Shown here piece after piece: positions 7,327 through 15,580 of a DNA stretch of 51,268 nucleotides. The position numbers and the translations under genes are program-made. Within the stretch, counting starts at the first letter, position 1, and the number at the start of each line of letters is the position of its first letter. The notes beneath the pieces were generated by a model, which did no database searches, had not been told where the DNA came from, and saw only the letters and a list, made by a program, of their open reading frames with translations. This DNA is from Eggerthella sinensis (lineage in GTDB: Bacteria; Actinomycetota; Coriobacteriia; Coriobacteriales; Eggerthellaceae). Location: positions 1 to 51,268 of the forward strand of contig NZ_PPTT01000029.1 in the NCBI RefSeq assembly GCF_003339815.1, read 5' to 3'.

Positions 7327-7354
7327 GCGGCGGCTACCCGAAGGCAACCGCCGC
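7327..7354 (-). other. UUCG-capped intercistronic hairpin
   Basis: GCGGCGGTTGCC and GGTAGCCGCCGC pair along 12 positions, allowing G-U pairs, around a TTCG tetraloop in the gap between the flavoprotein and the HemW-like gene. There is no T-rich tail, so it is more likely an mRNA processing or stabilising element, or a weak attenuator, than a full terminator. Confidence 0.5.
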
Positions 7355-7428
7355 GCGCGATGGGCCGACCGACCCGAGGGAGGGAGGGGTTGGGCGGCCG
7401 GCCCCGAATCAGCTTGCTGGGCGGTCGA

Positions 7429-9369
7429 TTACGCCTTCACGTCCTCGATCACGCTTTCAGCGGCGCAGTAGCCCGAGGTGAGGGCCGAAGCGCAGCTGTT
7501 GCCCGCCGTGGGCGTGGCGTACTGGATGCCGTAGCGCTGGCCGCAGGTGTTGCCCGCGGCGTACAGGCCGGGAATGGGCTCCTTCGCGCCCGTCAGCACC
7601 TGGTAGCGCCCGTCGGTGCAGATGGCCGCATGCTGGCACAGGCCGCCGGAGGGGTTGCCGCCCGTCGTGCCGAAGGAGGCGAAGAAGGGGGCGTCCTTGA
7701 TGGGGAACAGGTTCTGCGCGTCGCAGCCCCAGTCGTCGTCATGGCCCTTTGCGCACAGCTCGTTGTAGCGCTCGACCTCGGCCAGGAAGTTCGTCTTGGC
7801 CTCGCCGGTGTACCCGACGATCTCGGCCAGTTCCTCAAGCGTGTCGGCCGCGTACACCGTGGAGTATTCCTTGCCGAAGCGGGCGAAGGCGCGCACGTCG
7901 AAACCGTCCTTGCCCGTCTTGTAGTTCTCCATGTTCTCGCGCACCTCGGCCACCATGTAGTCGGAGCTGCGGTCCATGGTCTCGTGGCCGTAGCCCTGGT
8001 GCGACAGGTACTCTTCCCAGTTCGCGTCCGTGACGTTCACCAGCAGCTGACCCGCGGGCAGCATGTCCAGGTAGCCGTTGGAACCGTGCTTCACCATGGT
8101 CTCGTTCATGAAGCGCTTGCCGTCGTTGCCGAAGCACGGCCACGCGCCGCCGAACGCGAAGCCCGGCACACCGTTGATGCCCGCGGCCTGGCCGGCGCGG
8201 GGGCCGCCCTCCATGGTGCCGCCGGCCCACATGCACATGCGGATGCCGGAACCGTCGCGACCCATGCCGCCGATGCTCGTGGCGTCGGTGCGGTCGTTGC
8301 CGTAGGACCAGGCGATGTTGCGCATCTGGTCGGACAGGTCGAGGCGCATGTCGGGATTGCCGCCGAAGTCGCCGGCCGCCACCACTACCGCCTTCGCGTC
8401 GATCTGGTGGTAGGCGCCGTCAACATCCTGGAAGATGGCGCCGGTCACGGCGTCGCCGTCCTGCACGAGCACCACGCCCTGGTAGCCCCACTTGATCTCG
8501 CCGCCGGCTTCCTCGAACGCCGCGTGCACCGAGCGGATGACGAACGGCCACATGTTGATGTTGCTGTCCTCGTCGCGCCACTGCGTCATGGCAGGCCACG
8601 ACTTCTGGCCGCAGCACTCGCCGCTGAAGTTGTCGTTGCCCTTGTAGTTGGAGGTCTTGGCGTACTTCTCCACGTACTCGGCCGGAATGTGCTCCACCAT
8701 CCAGTCGAGCATCTCGCCGGAGCGCGTGGCGTAGTCGCGGACGATCTTCTGGTGCGCATGGCCGCGCGAGAGGCGCATGTACTCGTTGAACACTTCGGTG
8801 GTGTCGATCTCGGGCGTGCCCTTGTCCAGGAACAGCTTCGAGTTGTAGCAGGCCATGTCGCAGGCGTACTCGTCGTATTCGTCGTAGGTCTGCATCTCGG
8901 CGAGGAACACCTTCGCGCCCGACTCCTGGCAGCGCAGCGCCGCCGTCGTGCCCGCGTTGCCCGCGCCGATCACCAGCACGTCGCACTCCTCGGTGTCGGC
9001 GATGTCGCTCACCGTGGGAGCCTCGCCCAGCCACGCCGGCACGTTCAGCATGAAATCGGCAGGCTTGATGTTCAGCTGCTCGCACCCGCCGCCGGCGGCC
9101 AACACGCCGTCGCCCTTGAGCGTGATGTACTCCTCGGGCGTGGTGGGCGCCTTCGCGCTGGCATTCTGACCGCGGTTGAACGTGGACAGCTCGCTCATCA
9201 CGTCGTAGGTGCCCGCTTCGACCGAACCGGTGGCCGCGGTCGCGGTGGACGCCGACTGCTGCGGCGCGCATCCGCCGAGCGCGCCCATGGCGGCGACGCT
9301 CATCGTACCGGCGGCAGCGCCCTTCAAGAAGTCGCGACGCGACCAGCTGTGCTTCGAGGTGGTTCCCAT
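7429..9369 (-). CDS. Tat-exported FAD-dependent reductase, 646 aa
   Basis: This is a large flavoprotein of the fumarate reductase/FAD_binding_2 superfamily. Residues 10-16 are SRRDFLK (Tat signal), with a lipobox ending at Cys34 (ALGGC). The FAD motif GAGNAGTTAALRC follows an unusual ~110-residue N-terminal segment. The C-terminal FAD region is AAGNTCGQRYGIQYATPTAGN. The canonical fumarate-reductase HHEMGG histidines are not present (the equivalent region reads TTGGNPSGGL), so the substrate probably differs from fumarate. The ATG at 9369 follows GAAGGGAGAGGG. It diverges from a membrane LuxR-type regulator and is followed by the HemW-like gene. Secretion with lipid anchoring on the outer membrane face is inferred from the signal. 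Confidence 0.88.
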   Translation of the reverse strand: MGTTSKHSWSRRDFLKGAAAGTMSVAAMGALGGCAPQQSASTATAATGSVEAGTYDVMSELSTFNRGQNASAKAPTTPEEYITLKGDGVLAAGGGCEQLNIKPADFMLNVPAWLGEAPTVSDIADTEECDVLVIGAGNAGTTAALRCQESGAKVFLAEMQTYDEYDEYACDMACYNSKLFLDKGTPEIDTTEVFNEYMRLSRGHAHQKIVRDYATRSGEMLDWMVEHIPAEYVEKYAKTSNYKGNDNFSGECCGQKSWPAMTQWRDEDSNINMWPFVIRSVHAAFEEAGGEIKWGYQGVVLVQDGDAVTGAIFQDVDGAYHQIDAKAVVVAAGDFGGNPDMRLDLSDQMRNIAWSYGNDRTDATSIGGMGRDGSGIRMCMWAGGTMEGGPRAGQAAGINGVPGFAFGGAWPCFGNDGKRFMNETMVKHGSNGYLDMLPAGQLLVNVTDANWEEYLSHQGYGHETMDRSSDYMVAEVRENMENYKTGKDGFDVRAFARFGKEYSTVYAADTLEELAEIVGYTGEAKTNFLAEVERYNELCAKGHDDDWGCDAQNLFPIKDAPFFASFGTTGGNPSGGLCQHAAICTDGRYQVLTGAKEPIPGLYAAGNTCGQRYGIQYATPTAGNSCASALTSGYCAAESVIEDVKA

Positions 9370-9424
9370 GATCCCTCTCCCTTCAATTCATACCTGTGTC
9401 ATCCGTTCGTTGCCGCGGGGTTTG

Positions 9425-9453
9425 TTGTGCGGCACCGAACGTTCGGCTACACT
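9425..9453 (+). promoter_or_regulatory. LuxR-gene promoter with palindromic operator in the spacer
   Basis: TTGTGC (9425-9430) and TACACT (9448-9453) are 17 bp apart. The spacer contains the perfect 12-bp palindrome CCGAACGTTCGG (9435-9446). It lies in the 225-bp gap between the divergent flavoprotein and LuxR-type genes. It is a good candidate binding site for the LuxR protein, for autoregulation and control of the reductase; that role is inference. Confidence 0.6.
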
Positions 9454-9594
9454 ACGATTCAGGCTTGGGTTCCGCCATCACTGAAAGCGATGATTTCGCC
9501 GGTCGCGCGGCGCGGTGCCTGCATCAAACCTATCGCTGCTTTTGGTGATTTGCGCTATCTACGAGGGAAAACGCTACGGCGTTGCGGGGAGGAT

Positions 9595-11112
9595 ATGGAA
9601 AGCGCACAACAAGACGTTTCTCAGCGGTCGCATCCTGCCACCGTTTCGTTCAAGCCGGCTCTGTTGGGGGCGGGCGTGCTGTTCTCTGTCTTCCTCAACA
9701 TTCTGCGCTTCTTTCCGGAAGACGAATCCGCGCTTGCTTTTTCGCTCCACCCCTTCGCGGTGTTCACCGGATGGGGCTTGCTCGGGTGCGGCATCGTGCT
9801 CGTGGCGCTCGCGCTTGCGGCGAAGCGCGCCGGACGTGCCCTGCCCGACCCCACCGGCACCGTGCCTTTGCTGGCGGGGGCGTGCCTGACCGCCATCGGC
9901 CTGCAGTTCGTGTTGCCGCTGTACGGGCGCTTGGCGCTGCCGTACGTCGAGCCCACCCTGTTCGGCCTGTCGCTGGGCGTGGGGCTCGCCATGCTCACCA
10001 CGGCGTGGGGTTCGGTGTTCGCGCGCCTTGAGCCGGAGAATCTGCTGTTCAACAGTGCGCTCAGCATCATGCTGGCGGCGGTGCTGCACTTCATCGCCGA
10101 GCCGCTGTCACCCTCGCCGCTGGGCCTGGCGCTCATCGCGTGCTCGCTCATCGGCTCGGTGGCGCTGCTGTTCGTCGCCCGCACCTTCGACAAACCCGCC
10201 GCGCAGCAAGCGGCCGAAGGCGAGTCGTCCGACGACGCCGACCATCGCGCGCGGCTGCGCAAGGCGCTCGTCATCCTCTGGATGCCGCTCGTGGGCGCCT
10301 GCATCACCTGCTTCATCTTCGGGCTCACCTGGGACCCCATCATCTCCAACGAGCACACGCGCCTGCCCGACCCCCTCGGCGCATGGAAGTCGCTCATCGG
10401 GCCGTCGCTGCTGGCCATCATCGTGGCCGTCATCGCGCTGCGCAAGCCGGACTCCTCGCCGCTTCGATTGCTCAACCAAGCCGTATACCCCATCGCCGTG
10501 GCGCTGCTACTGGCCCTGCCCGTCATCAGCACCGACAGCAACGTCGCCGCGGGCGTGATCGACGTGCTCACGCAGGCCAGCTTCGCCGTTATCGCCTTGG
10601 CCATCTGGTGCAGCATGGCAAGCGCCGCCCGCAGCGTGCCGCTGGCCGCGATGCTCGTCTTCCCCGCCTGCCTCGTGCTGCTGGCGCTCGCGTTCGTTAT
10701 CGGGCTGTGCGGCATCGCCATCATCGGCACCGACGGGCGCACCATCTGCCTCATCATGCTCACGGTGTACCTGGCTCTCATCGCCATCTCGTTCGCGCAG
10801 GGCTCGCGCAGCCGCGAGGGGCGACGCACCGAGCCGCGCGTGGCCGACGACTCGCGCACGTACATCCACCGCCGCTGCGACACGCTGGCCGCCGAGCGCG
10901 GGCTGTCGCCGCGCGAGCGCGAAGTGCTGTACTACCTGGGACGCGGCTACAACCACGGCTACGTGGCCGAGAAGCTGTACATCTCCGAGAACACCGTGCG
11001 CACCCATGTGCGGCACATCTACGGCAAGCTGTCCGTCGGCTCGCGCGAAGAGCTGCTCGCGCTCATCGACGCCATCGAGGAGAAGGAAGAGAAGGCGGTG
11101 AGCGCCTCGTGA
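9595..11112 (+). CDS. Membrane-embedded LuxR-type transcriptional regulator
   Basis: Roughly ten to twelve hydrophobic segments precede a C-terminal LuxR/GerE DNA-binding domain (LSPREREVLYYLGRG, ISENTVRTHVRHIYGKL). It has the same architecture as the regulator at 1648 and again diverges from a Tat flavoprotein gene, so it presumably senses that reductase's substrate or the membrane redox state. The open frame extends far upstream. ATG at 9595 is chosen because the first TM begins about 20 residues later and GGGGAGG lies just upstream, though the spacing (2 bp) is short. The stop TGA overlaps the GTG start of the following lipase-like gene, indicating co-translation. Confidence 0.88.
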   Translation: MESAQQDVSQRSHPATVSFKPALLGAGVLFSVFLNILRFFPEDESALAFSLHPFAVFTGWGLLGCGIVLVALALAAKRAGRALPDPTGTVPLLAGACLTAIGLQFVLPLYGRLALPYVEPTLFGLSLGVGLAMLTTAWGSVFARLEPENLLFNSALSIMLAAVLHFIAEPLSPSPLGLALIACSLIGSVALLFVARTFDKPAAQQAAEGESSDDADHRARLRKALVILWMPLVGACITCFIFGLTWDPIISNEHTRLPDPLGAWKSLIGPSLLAIIVAVIALRKPDSSPLRLLNQAVYPIAVALLLALPVISTDSNVAAGVIDVLTQASFAVIALAIWCSMASAARSVPLAAMLVFPACLVLLALAFVIGLCGIAIIGTDGRTICLIMLTVYLALIAISFAQGSRSREGRRTEPRVADDSRTYIHRRCDTLAAERGLSPREREVLYYLGRGYNHGYVAEKLYISENTVRTHVRHIYGKLSVGSREELLALIDAIEEKEEKAVSAS

Positions 11113-12269
11113 ACCTGCTGGATTACCTGGGCACCGAGTTCGCCACGTTCGAGGAAAAGCCGTTCAATCCCGTAGACTCGGCCGTGCTGTCGCAGTTCTG
11201 CATGGTGCGCGCCGAAGGCATCGTGCCGCCGCTGCGCGAGCGCACGGCATTCCGCGCGATTGGAACCATCGTGGAGAACCTGCTGTCCCCCACCGGCCGG
11301 GCCGCGCATTTCAGCGACGCGCTGCGCGCCGAGCGCTACGAGCACATGTTCTCGGGCCTCATCCCCGGCCGCGTGAAGGAGAACCTGCTGGCGCTGGCCG
11401 CGAGCCCTCGGTTTCGCGAGGTGACGGTGCGCGACTACCTCAGCCTCTTCGACACCGAGCGGCAAACCCAGTTCGCGGCCATGACGTTCGTGTACAAGAA
11501 GGACTTCGCCTACGTGGGGTTCCGCGGCACCGACACATCCATCACCGGGTGGCGCGAGAACTTCAACATGGCCTATACCGCGCCCGTGCCGGCACAGGCA
11601 CAGGCGGCTCGCTACCTGGAGGCCGTCGCTCCGCATCTGCCGCGCCGCCTGTTCGCCGGCGGCCACTCGAAGGGCGCGAACCTCGCGCTGTACGCGGCGC
11701 TCCGCGCGTCGAAGGCCGTGCAAGATCGCCTCGAGCGCGTCTACACGCACGACGGCCCGGGGTTCAAGGCGGGTACGTTCACGCCCGAGGACTGGCGACA
11801 GCTTGAGGGCCGCATCCATCGCACCGTGCCGCAGGATTCCGTCATCGGCATGCTCATGGAGTCGCACACGCCGCCGCGCGTAGTGCACAGCACCGAGCGC
11901 GGCCTCATGCAGCACAGCCCCTTCACCTGGGACGTCGACGGCGACGATTTCGTCTACCTCGACAAGCTCACCGACAATGCCGTGTTCACCGACGAGCTGC
12001 TCACCGAGTGGCTCGCGCGGTACTCCGACGACGAGGCCGCCGCCATCGTGGACGCGCTGTTCAAGGCCATCGAGGCGTCGGGCGCGCAGGATGCCACCGA
12101 GGTGTTCTTCGGCGGCGCCAAAACGGTGGCCCTGCTCACCGAGGCTGCCAAGAACATCGACGGCACCGCCCGCGACACGCTGCTCACCGCAGCCGGCTCG
12201 CTCGCCGAGATCGCCGCCCGCCACGTCGCCCAAGGAGTAGCCAGCTGGCTCCCCGGCACCCGAGGCTAA
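11109..12269 (+). CDS. DUF2974 (Mbeg1-like) lipase-fold protein
   Basis: This 386-residue protein has the alpha/beta-hydrolase signature of DUF2974: FAYVGFRGTDTSITGWRENF, the nucleophile elbow AGGHSKGANLALYAA, and THDGPGF and SVIGMLM downstream. The Ser in GHSKG is the predicted nucleophile. No signal peptide is visible, so it should be cytoplasmic. The GTG start at 11109 overlaps the LuxR stop (GTGA), a coupled pair. The substrate is unknown. Coupling to a membrane regulator suggests turnover of a lipid, ester or signal in the same response, which is inference. Confidence 0.82.
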   Translation: MNLLDYLGTEFATFEEKPFNPVDSAVLSQFCMVRAEGIVPPLRERTAFRAIGTIVENLLSPTGRAAHFSDALRAERYEHMFSGLIPGRVKENLLALAASPRFREVTVRDYLSLFDTERQTQFAAMTFVYKKDFAYVGFRGTDTSITGWRENFNMAYTAPVPAQAQAARYLEAVAPHLPRRLFAGGHSKGANLALYAALRASKAVQDRLERVYTHDGPGFKAGTFTPEDWRQLEGRIHRTVPQDSVIGMLMESHTPPRVVHSTERGLMQHSPFTWDVDGDDFVYLDKLTDNAVFTDELLTEWLARYSDDEAAAIVDALFKAIEASGAQDATEVFFGGAKTVALLTEAAKNIDGTARDTLLTAAGSLAEIAARHVAQGVASWLPGTRG

Positions 12270-12297
12270 AAGAGAGCGCATCCGAAGACGCGCTCTC
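12266..12297 (-). terminator. Terminator of the cytochrome-flavoprotein operon
   Basis: GAGAGCGC (12272-12279) and GCGCTCTC (12290-12297) form an 8-bp stem. On the minus strand it is followed by TTTTAG, placing it 33 bases beyond the stop of the third flavoprotein gene. Confidence 0.72.
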
Positions 12298-12330
12298 CAA
12301 GGGGAGGGAGGGTATGGCTGAATAGCGTGC

Positions 12331-13683
12331 CTACGCGATGACCGTTTCCGCTGCAAGCTTCTGACCGGCGATGCGACCGAAGGCGAACGCGAAGCTGACG
12401 TAGCATCCGCATCCGGGATAGTTGCCCGGTACGCCGAAGATGTTGGTGCCCACATCGTTGCCCGACGCGTACAGGTGGGCGATAGGATTGCCGTCGAGAT
12501 CGAGCACCTGGGCATCCGTATTGATCTTCACGCCGCCGTGGCATTCGGCCATGTTCATGGCGGGCACTTCCATGTATCCTTCGTCATCCATATTCAGCCA
12601 TGAGTTGAACACGTCGTTGTACTGCGGGTCGTACTGGTACACCTGCGCCACCTCGATAGGGTAGAAGTTGCACATGTTGTAGAGGTCGGCACCGATGGTC
12701 ATGGCGGCATTGATGCCGTCGCCTTCGCAGTCGTAGCACATGTACGTGGTGTACGGCAGCGCCTCCTGGCAGAACTTCATCTTCATGTCGTCCGAGGCGC
12801 AGTAGCCGCCCGTAGCCAGCATGACGCCCTTCGTGGCCTTGATGTTGATGTCACCTGCATCCGTTTTGGCAACGACCCCGATCACCGTGCCGCTATCGTC
12901 GAGGATGAAGCGGGACAACGCCGTTTTGAACGCCGTTTCAACCGTCCCATCCTCCACCTTCTTGTTGATGTTGCGATACAGGGGCTCGAACAGCTCGGGA
13001 CCCGAGTTCGCAGCATTGCCGTCGGAGTGAGCCCAATGGGAGCGCGCCACCGCTTCCGCTTTCGTAATACCGAAGGAATCGTACTCGCATCCCACCGCGT
13101 TGAGGCAGCCCGCGGTCACGCCGTTGCCGCCGTCACCGGTAGCCTCGTTGCCCTGCGCGCCTTCGTTCTCGACGGCCATCCCCACCTCGAACAAGTCGCG
13201 CTTGCAGTAATCGGTGCACATCTGCTGCAACCAGTCGACGTTTTCGCCCGCGTGCTCTGCATAGGTTTTGATGATGGCGTCGGGGCACAGATCGTAGTTT
13301 TGATTGACGCAGGTCTTCACCCAGTTGTACAACCCGTCGGGTGTGTCTTCCACGCCCAGGTCGGCCTGCACCTTGGTGCCCGCGCCCATGATGGCGCCGC
13401 CGCAGCGCGCCATCGAGCCGCCAGGCAAGGCCGCCTTCTCGATGATGAGCACCTTGGCTCCGTTGTCGGCCGCCTCGATGGCGCAGGATGCGCCCGCCGC
13501 TCCGTAGCCGCACACCAGCACGTCGGTTTCTTTATCCCACGCGATGTCCGACCCCGAGCTTGCCGCACTCGCCGGCGTCGAGCCCGACGAGCATCCCGCC
13601 AAAGCTCCCGCGCCAACGGCGCCGAAACCCATCACGGCGAGCGACTTCACGAACGAGCGACGCGATAGACTCTCTTGCTTCAT
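12331..13683 (-). CDS. Tat-exported FAD-dependent reductase, 450 aa
   Basis: A third flavoprotein of the FAD_binding_2 family. Residues 7-13 read SRRSFVK (Tat), and a lipobox ends at Cys31 (ALAGC). The FAD motif is GYGAAGASCAIEAADNGAKV, with a GGSMARCGG loop. The C-terminal FAD region includes ASGNDVGTNIFG. ECHGGVKIN occupies the place of the fumarate-reductase HHEMGG strand, so only part of the canonical active site is kept. The ATG at 13683 follows AAAGGGGAG. It is 71 bp downstream of a hexahaem cytochrome gene, and the pair is divergent from a LysR regulator. A cytochrome-plus-flavoprotein operon resembles the Eggerthella cardiac-glycoside reductase (cgr) arrangement, but the substrate here is unknown. 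Confidence 0.88.
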   Translation of the reverse strand: MKQESLSRRSFVKSLAVMGFGAVGAGALAGCSSGSTPASAASSGSDIAWDKETDVLVCGYGAAGASCAIEAADNGAKVLIIEKAALPGGSMARCGGAIMGAGTKVQADLGVEDTPDGLYNWVKTCVNQNYDLCPDAIIKTYAEHAGENVDWLQQMCTDYCKRDLFEVGMAVENEGAQGNEATGDGGNGVTAGCLNAVGCEYDSFGITKAEAVARSHWAHSDGNAANSGPELFEPLYRNINKKVEDGTVETAFKTALSRFILDDSGTVIGVVAKTDAGDINIKATKGVMLATGGYCASDDMKMKFCQEALPYTTYMCYDCEGDGINAAMTIGADLYNMCNFYPIEVAQVYQYDPQYNDVFNSWLNMDDEGYMEVPAMNMAECHGGVKINTDAQVLDLDGNPIAHLYASGNDVGTNIFGVPGNYPGCGCYVSFAFAFGRIAGQKLAAETVIA

Positions 13684-13754
13684 GATCTCCCCTTTCAGGC
13701 GCCTCTGCGGCACCAGCTTATAGGCACGGGACTCCTTGATTCCCGCTGCTGCTC

Positions 13755-14378
13755 TCACACGGCGTGGCAGGTGCCGCATTCGTACACGTTGGCGTGATGG
13801 CACGACGAACAGGTGCGCTGCGCGGATTTCTCGGCTGCGGTGGACGAGTGCACCTTATGGCAGCTCGCACAGTCAATCTCCGCATGATCGGCGTTTTCGG
13901 GCAGGGCATGAGGGTTCACCACCGTGCCGTTTTCATCGGTCAGCGCGGTGCTCGCCGCCGTCGCTGCAACCAATTCCTCGATGGTATGGCACGACTGGCA
14001 CACGGCTTCCGTATCGACGGACGTCTGCTTGAGCGCCGAGGGGATGGCATCTCCCGCCGTTGCAGCAGCGTGCGCGGTTTCGAGCGCGCCCGTATCCGTA
14101 TGACATTGCACGCACTTTTGATCTGCATGCTTCGAAGCCAAGCACGCAGCATCGGCCTGACTCTCAGCCTGCTTGCTGTGACATGTCGAACAGTCTCCCT
14201 CAGCGGACCACGCCACCGTGACGGCCGGCTGCTCTGCGCCGCCGCCTTCCTCGGCCGATGCCTGCGTGCGATCGGCCTGCTGAGGGCTGCACGCCGAAAG
14301 CGCCGCCACCGCCACGATCGCCGCAAAGGTCACGATTCCCCATGTCAGACGCGTGCGAAGACTCGCCGTCTTCCCCAT
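13755..14378 (-). CDS. Hexahaem c-type cytochrome lipoprotein
   Basis: The 207-residue protein contains six CxxCH haem-attachment motifs in order: CSTCH, CVQCH, CQSCH, CASCH, CSSCH and CGTCH. The N-terminal signal has a hydrophobic core and a lipobox ending at Cys30 (ALSAC), so it is probably a lipoprotein on the outer membrane face. The ATG at 14378 follows GGGGAAAGGGG; the longer open frame upstream is not supported. It is the first gene of a two-gene operon with the flavoprotein at 12331 and is the likely electron donor to it. It lacks the transmembrane helix of NapC/NirT-type cytochromes, so an additional quinol-oxidising partner would be needed from elsewhere. Confidence 0.87.
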   Translation of the reverse strand: MGKTASLRTRLTWGIVTFAAIVAVAALSACSPQQADRTQASAEEGGGAEQPAVTVAWSAEGDCSTCHSKQAESQADAACLASKHADQKCVQCHTDTGALETAHAAATAGDAIPSALKQTSVDTEAVCQSCHTIEELVAATAASTALTDENGTVVNPHALPENADHAEIDCASCHKVHSSTAAEKSAQRTCSSCHHANVYECGTCHAV

Positions 14379-14526
14379 TGCATCCCCTTTCCCCTGGTAT
14401 CGGGAAGCGCGTTCGCCTCCCTCTTCGCCCTCCATGATAGAAGGGCACCACGCGCTGCGTTTCGCCGACAATCGCAGCCCTCCCCTCGAAGTCGGCCACG
14501 CCGCGCTCCGTTCACACGGAGGCGCG

Positions 14527-14541
14527 TTGCAAATGCTGCAA
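14527..14541. promoter_or_regulatory. LysR-type inverted repeat (T-N11-A)
   Basis: TTGCAAATGCTGCAA comprises perfect 5-bp arms TTGCA and TGCAA around a 5-bp spacer and contains the T-N11-A signature of LysR-type regulator sites. It lies in the 273-bp divergent gap between the LysR gene and the cytochrome-flavoprotein operon, 111 bp upstream of the LysR start. Confidence 0.55.
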
Positions 14542-14651
14542 TCGACTTTTCGCGGTGTCGCAGGTAGTTGCGGGACCGACTGAGCTACCATGGAGGCAGC
14601 AGGATGCTGGGGAGAGCACGACCTGCGAGATTTCACTGGCAAGGAGGGGCT

Positions 14652-15578
14652 ATGGAAATCGATATGCTGCGTGAGTTCATCACGTTCTCTCGTCATATGA
14701 ACGTGACGAAGGCCGCCGACGAGCTGCATCTTGCTCCTTCGTCGTTGAGCAGGCACATCTCCATCATGGAGCGGGAGCTGGGCATTCCCCTCGTCGCGCA
14801 TAAGGGTGCGCGCCTGTTCCTGACCACGGCGGGTTCGCAGCTGCTCGACGAGGCGAGCGCCATCACGGCGCGCTATGATGCGCTGCTTGAGCGCATCAGC
14901 GGCTTGAAGCATTCATGCTTCGAAGACGTGCGTATCGCGTATGCGCTGGATGATCGGTCGGTCATCGACACCGTTTCGCTTGCGTACATCTCGCTCAAAG
15001 ACGCGCTGAACGGCATGTCGGTGCGCTCGGAGAACATCCGCGTCAAAGGGATTTTCGACGCGCTCAAAAACAACGAGATCGACATCGCCATCATGTACGA
15101 CCTGGCAGACGTCGATCTGGCCATCTATTGCGCCGTCCCCCTCATGGACGACTCGATTCTCGTTGCGTTACCGAAAAGCGCCGCCACCGCGAGCCTGCGC
15201 GAAGTGACGCCGTCCGACGTCATGAACCGCATCGTTCCTTGGCCTTCGGCATCGCGCGACAACTACCTGCAGCGCGCCTTGCGCTTGTTCGACGCCTGCG
15301 AGAAGAAGCCCGCCATCCATTGGGTGGACGCCGACAACATGGATACGTTCTTCATGCACATCCTCGACGAGCAGGAGATGTGGTTCTTCTCGAAACGTCA
15401 GTACGAGTCGTACGCGAACTGCGTACCCACCTGCTTCATGAGCTCCATCGTTGTGTGCGAGGTCAAGGATGCCGATGCGGCCTTCAAGCGCTACGCCGTG
15501 TACAGGCGAGACACGCGAAACGAGGCCGTTCCCCTGTTCGCCCAAGCTTTGGCGGACGTACTCGAAGACGAAGCGTGA
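14652..15578 (+). CDS. LysR-type transcriptional regulator
   Basis: The N-terminal domain is the classic LysR winged helix (MLREFITFSRHMNVTKAADELHLAPSSLSRHISIMERELG). About 220 residues of periplasmic-binding-like effector domain follow. The length of 308 aa is normal. The ATG at 14652 follows an excellent AAGGAGGGG. It is transcribed away from the hexahaem cytochrome/flavoprotein operon, and the divergent gap carries a LysR-type repeat, so it is probably that operon's regulator. Its TGA stop and the stop of the convergent DUF6179-like gene lie within the palindrome TGACGTCA. Confidence 0.92.
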   Translation: MEIDMLREFITFSRHMNVTKAADELHLAPSSLSRHISIMERELGIPLVAHKGARLFLTTAGSQLLDEASAITARYDALLERISGLKHSCFEDVRIAYALDDRSVIDTVSLAYISLKDALNGMSVRSENIRVKGIFDALKNNEIDIAIMYDLADVDLAIYCAVPLMDDSILVALPKSAATASLREVTPSDVMNRIVPWPSASRDNYLQRALRLFDACEKKPAIHWVDADNMDTFFMHILDEQEMWFFSKRQYESYANCVPTCFMSSIVVCEVKDADAAFKRYAVYRRDTRNEAVPLFAQALADVLEDEA

Positions 15579-15580
15579 CG

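Noticed and set aside
6844-9594. N-terminal extension of the second LuxR regulator back to 6844
   Set aside because: The open frame crosses the antisense strands of two real genes; the first TM and a Shine-Dalgarno place the start at about 9595.
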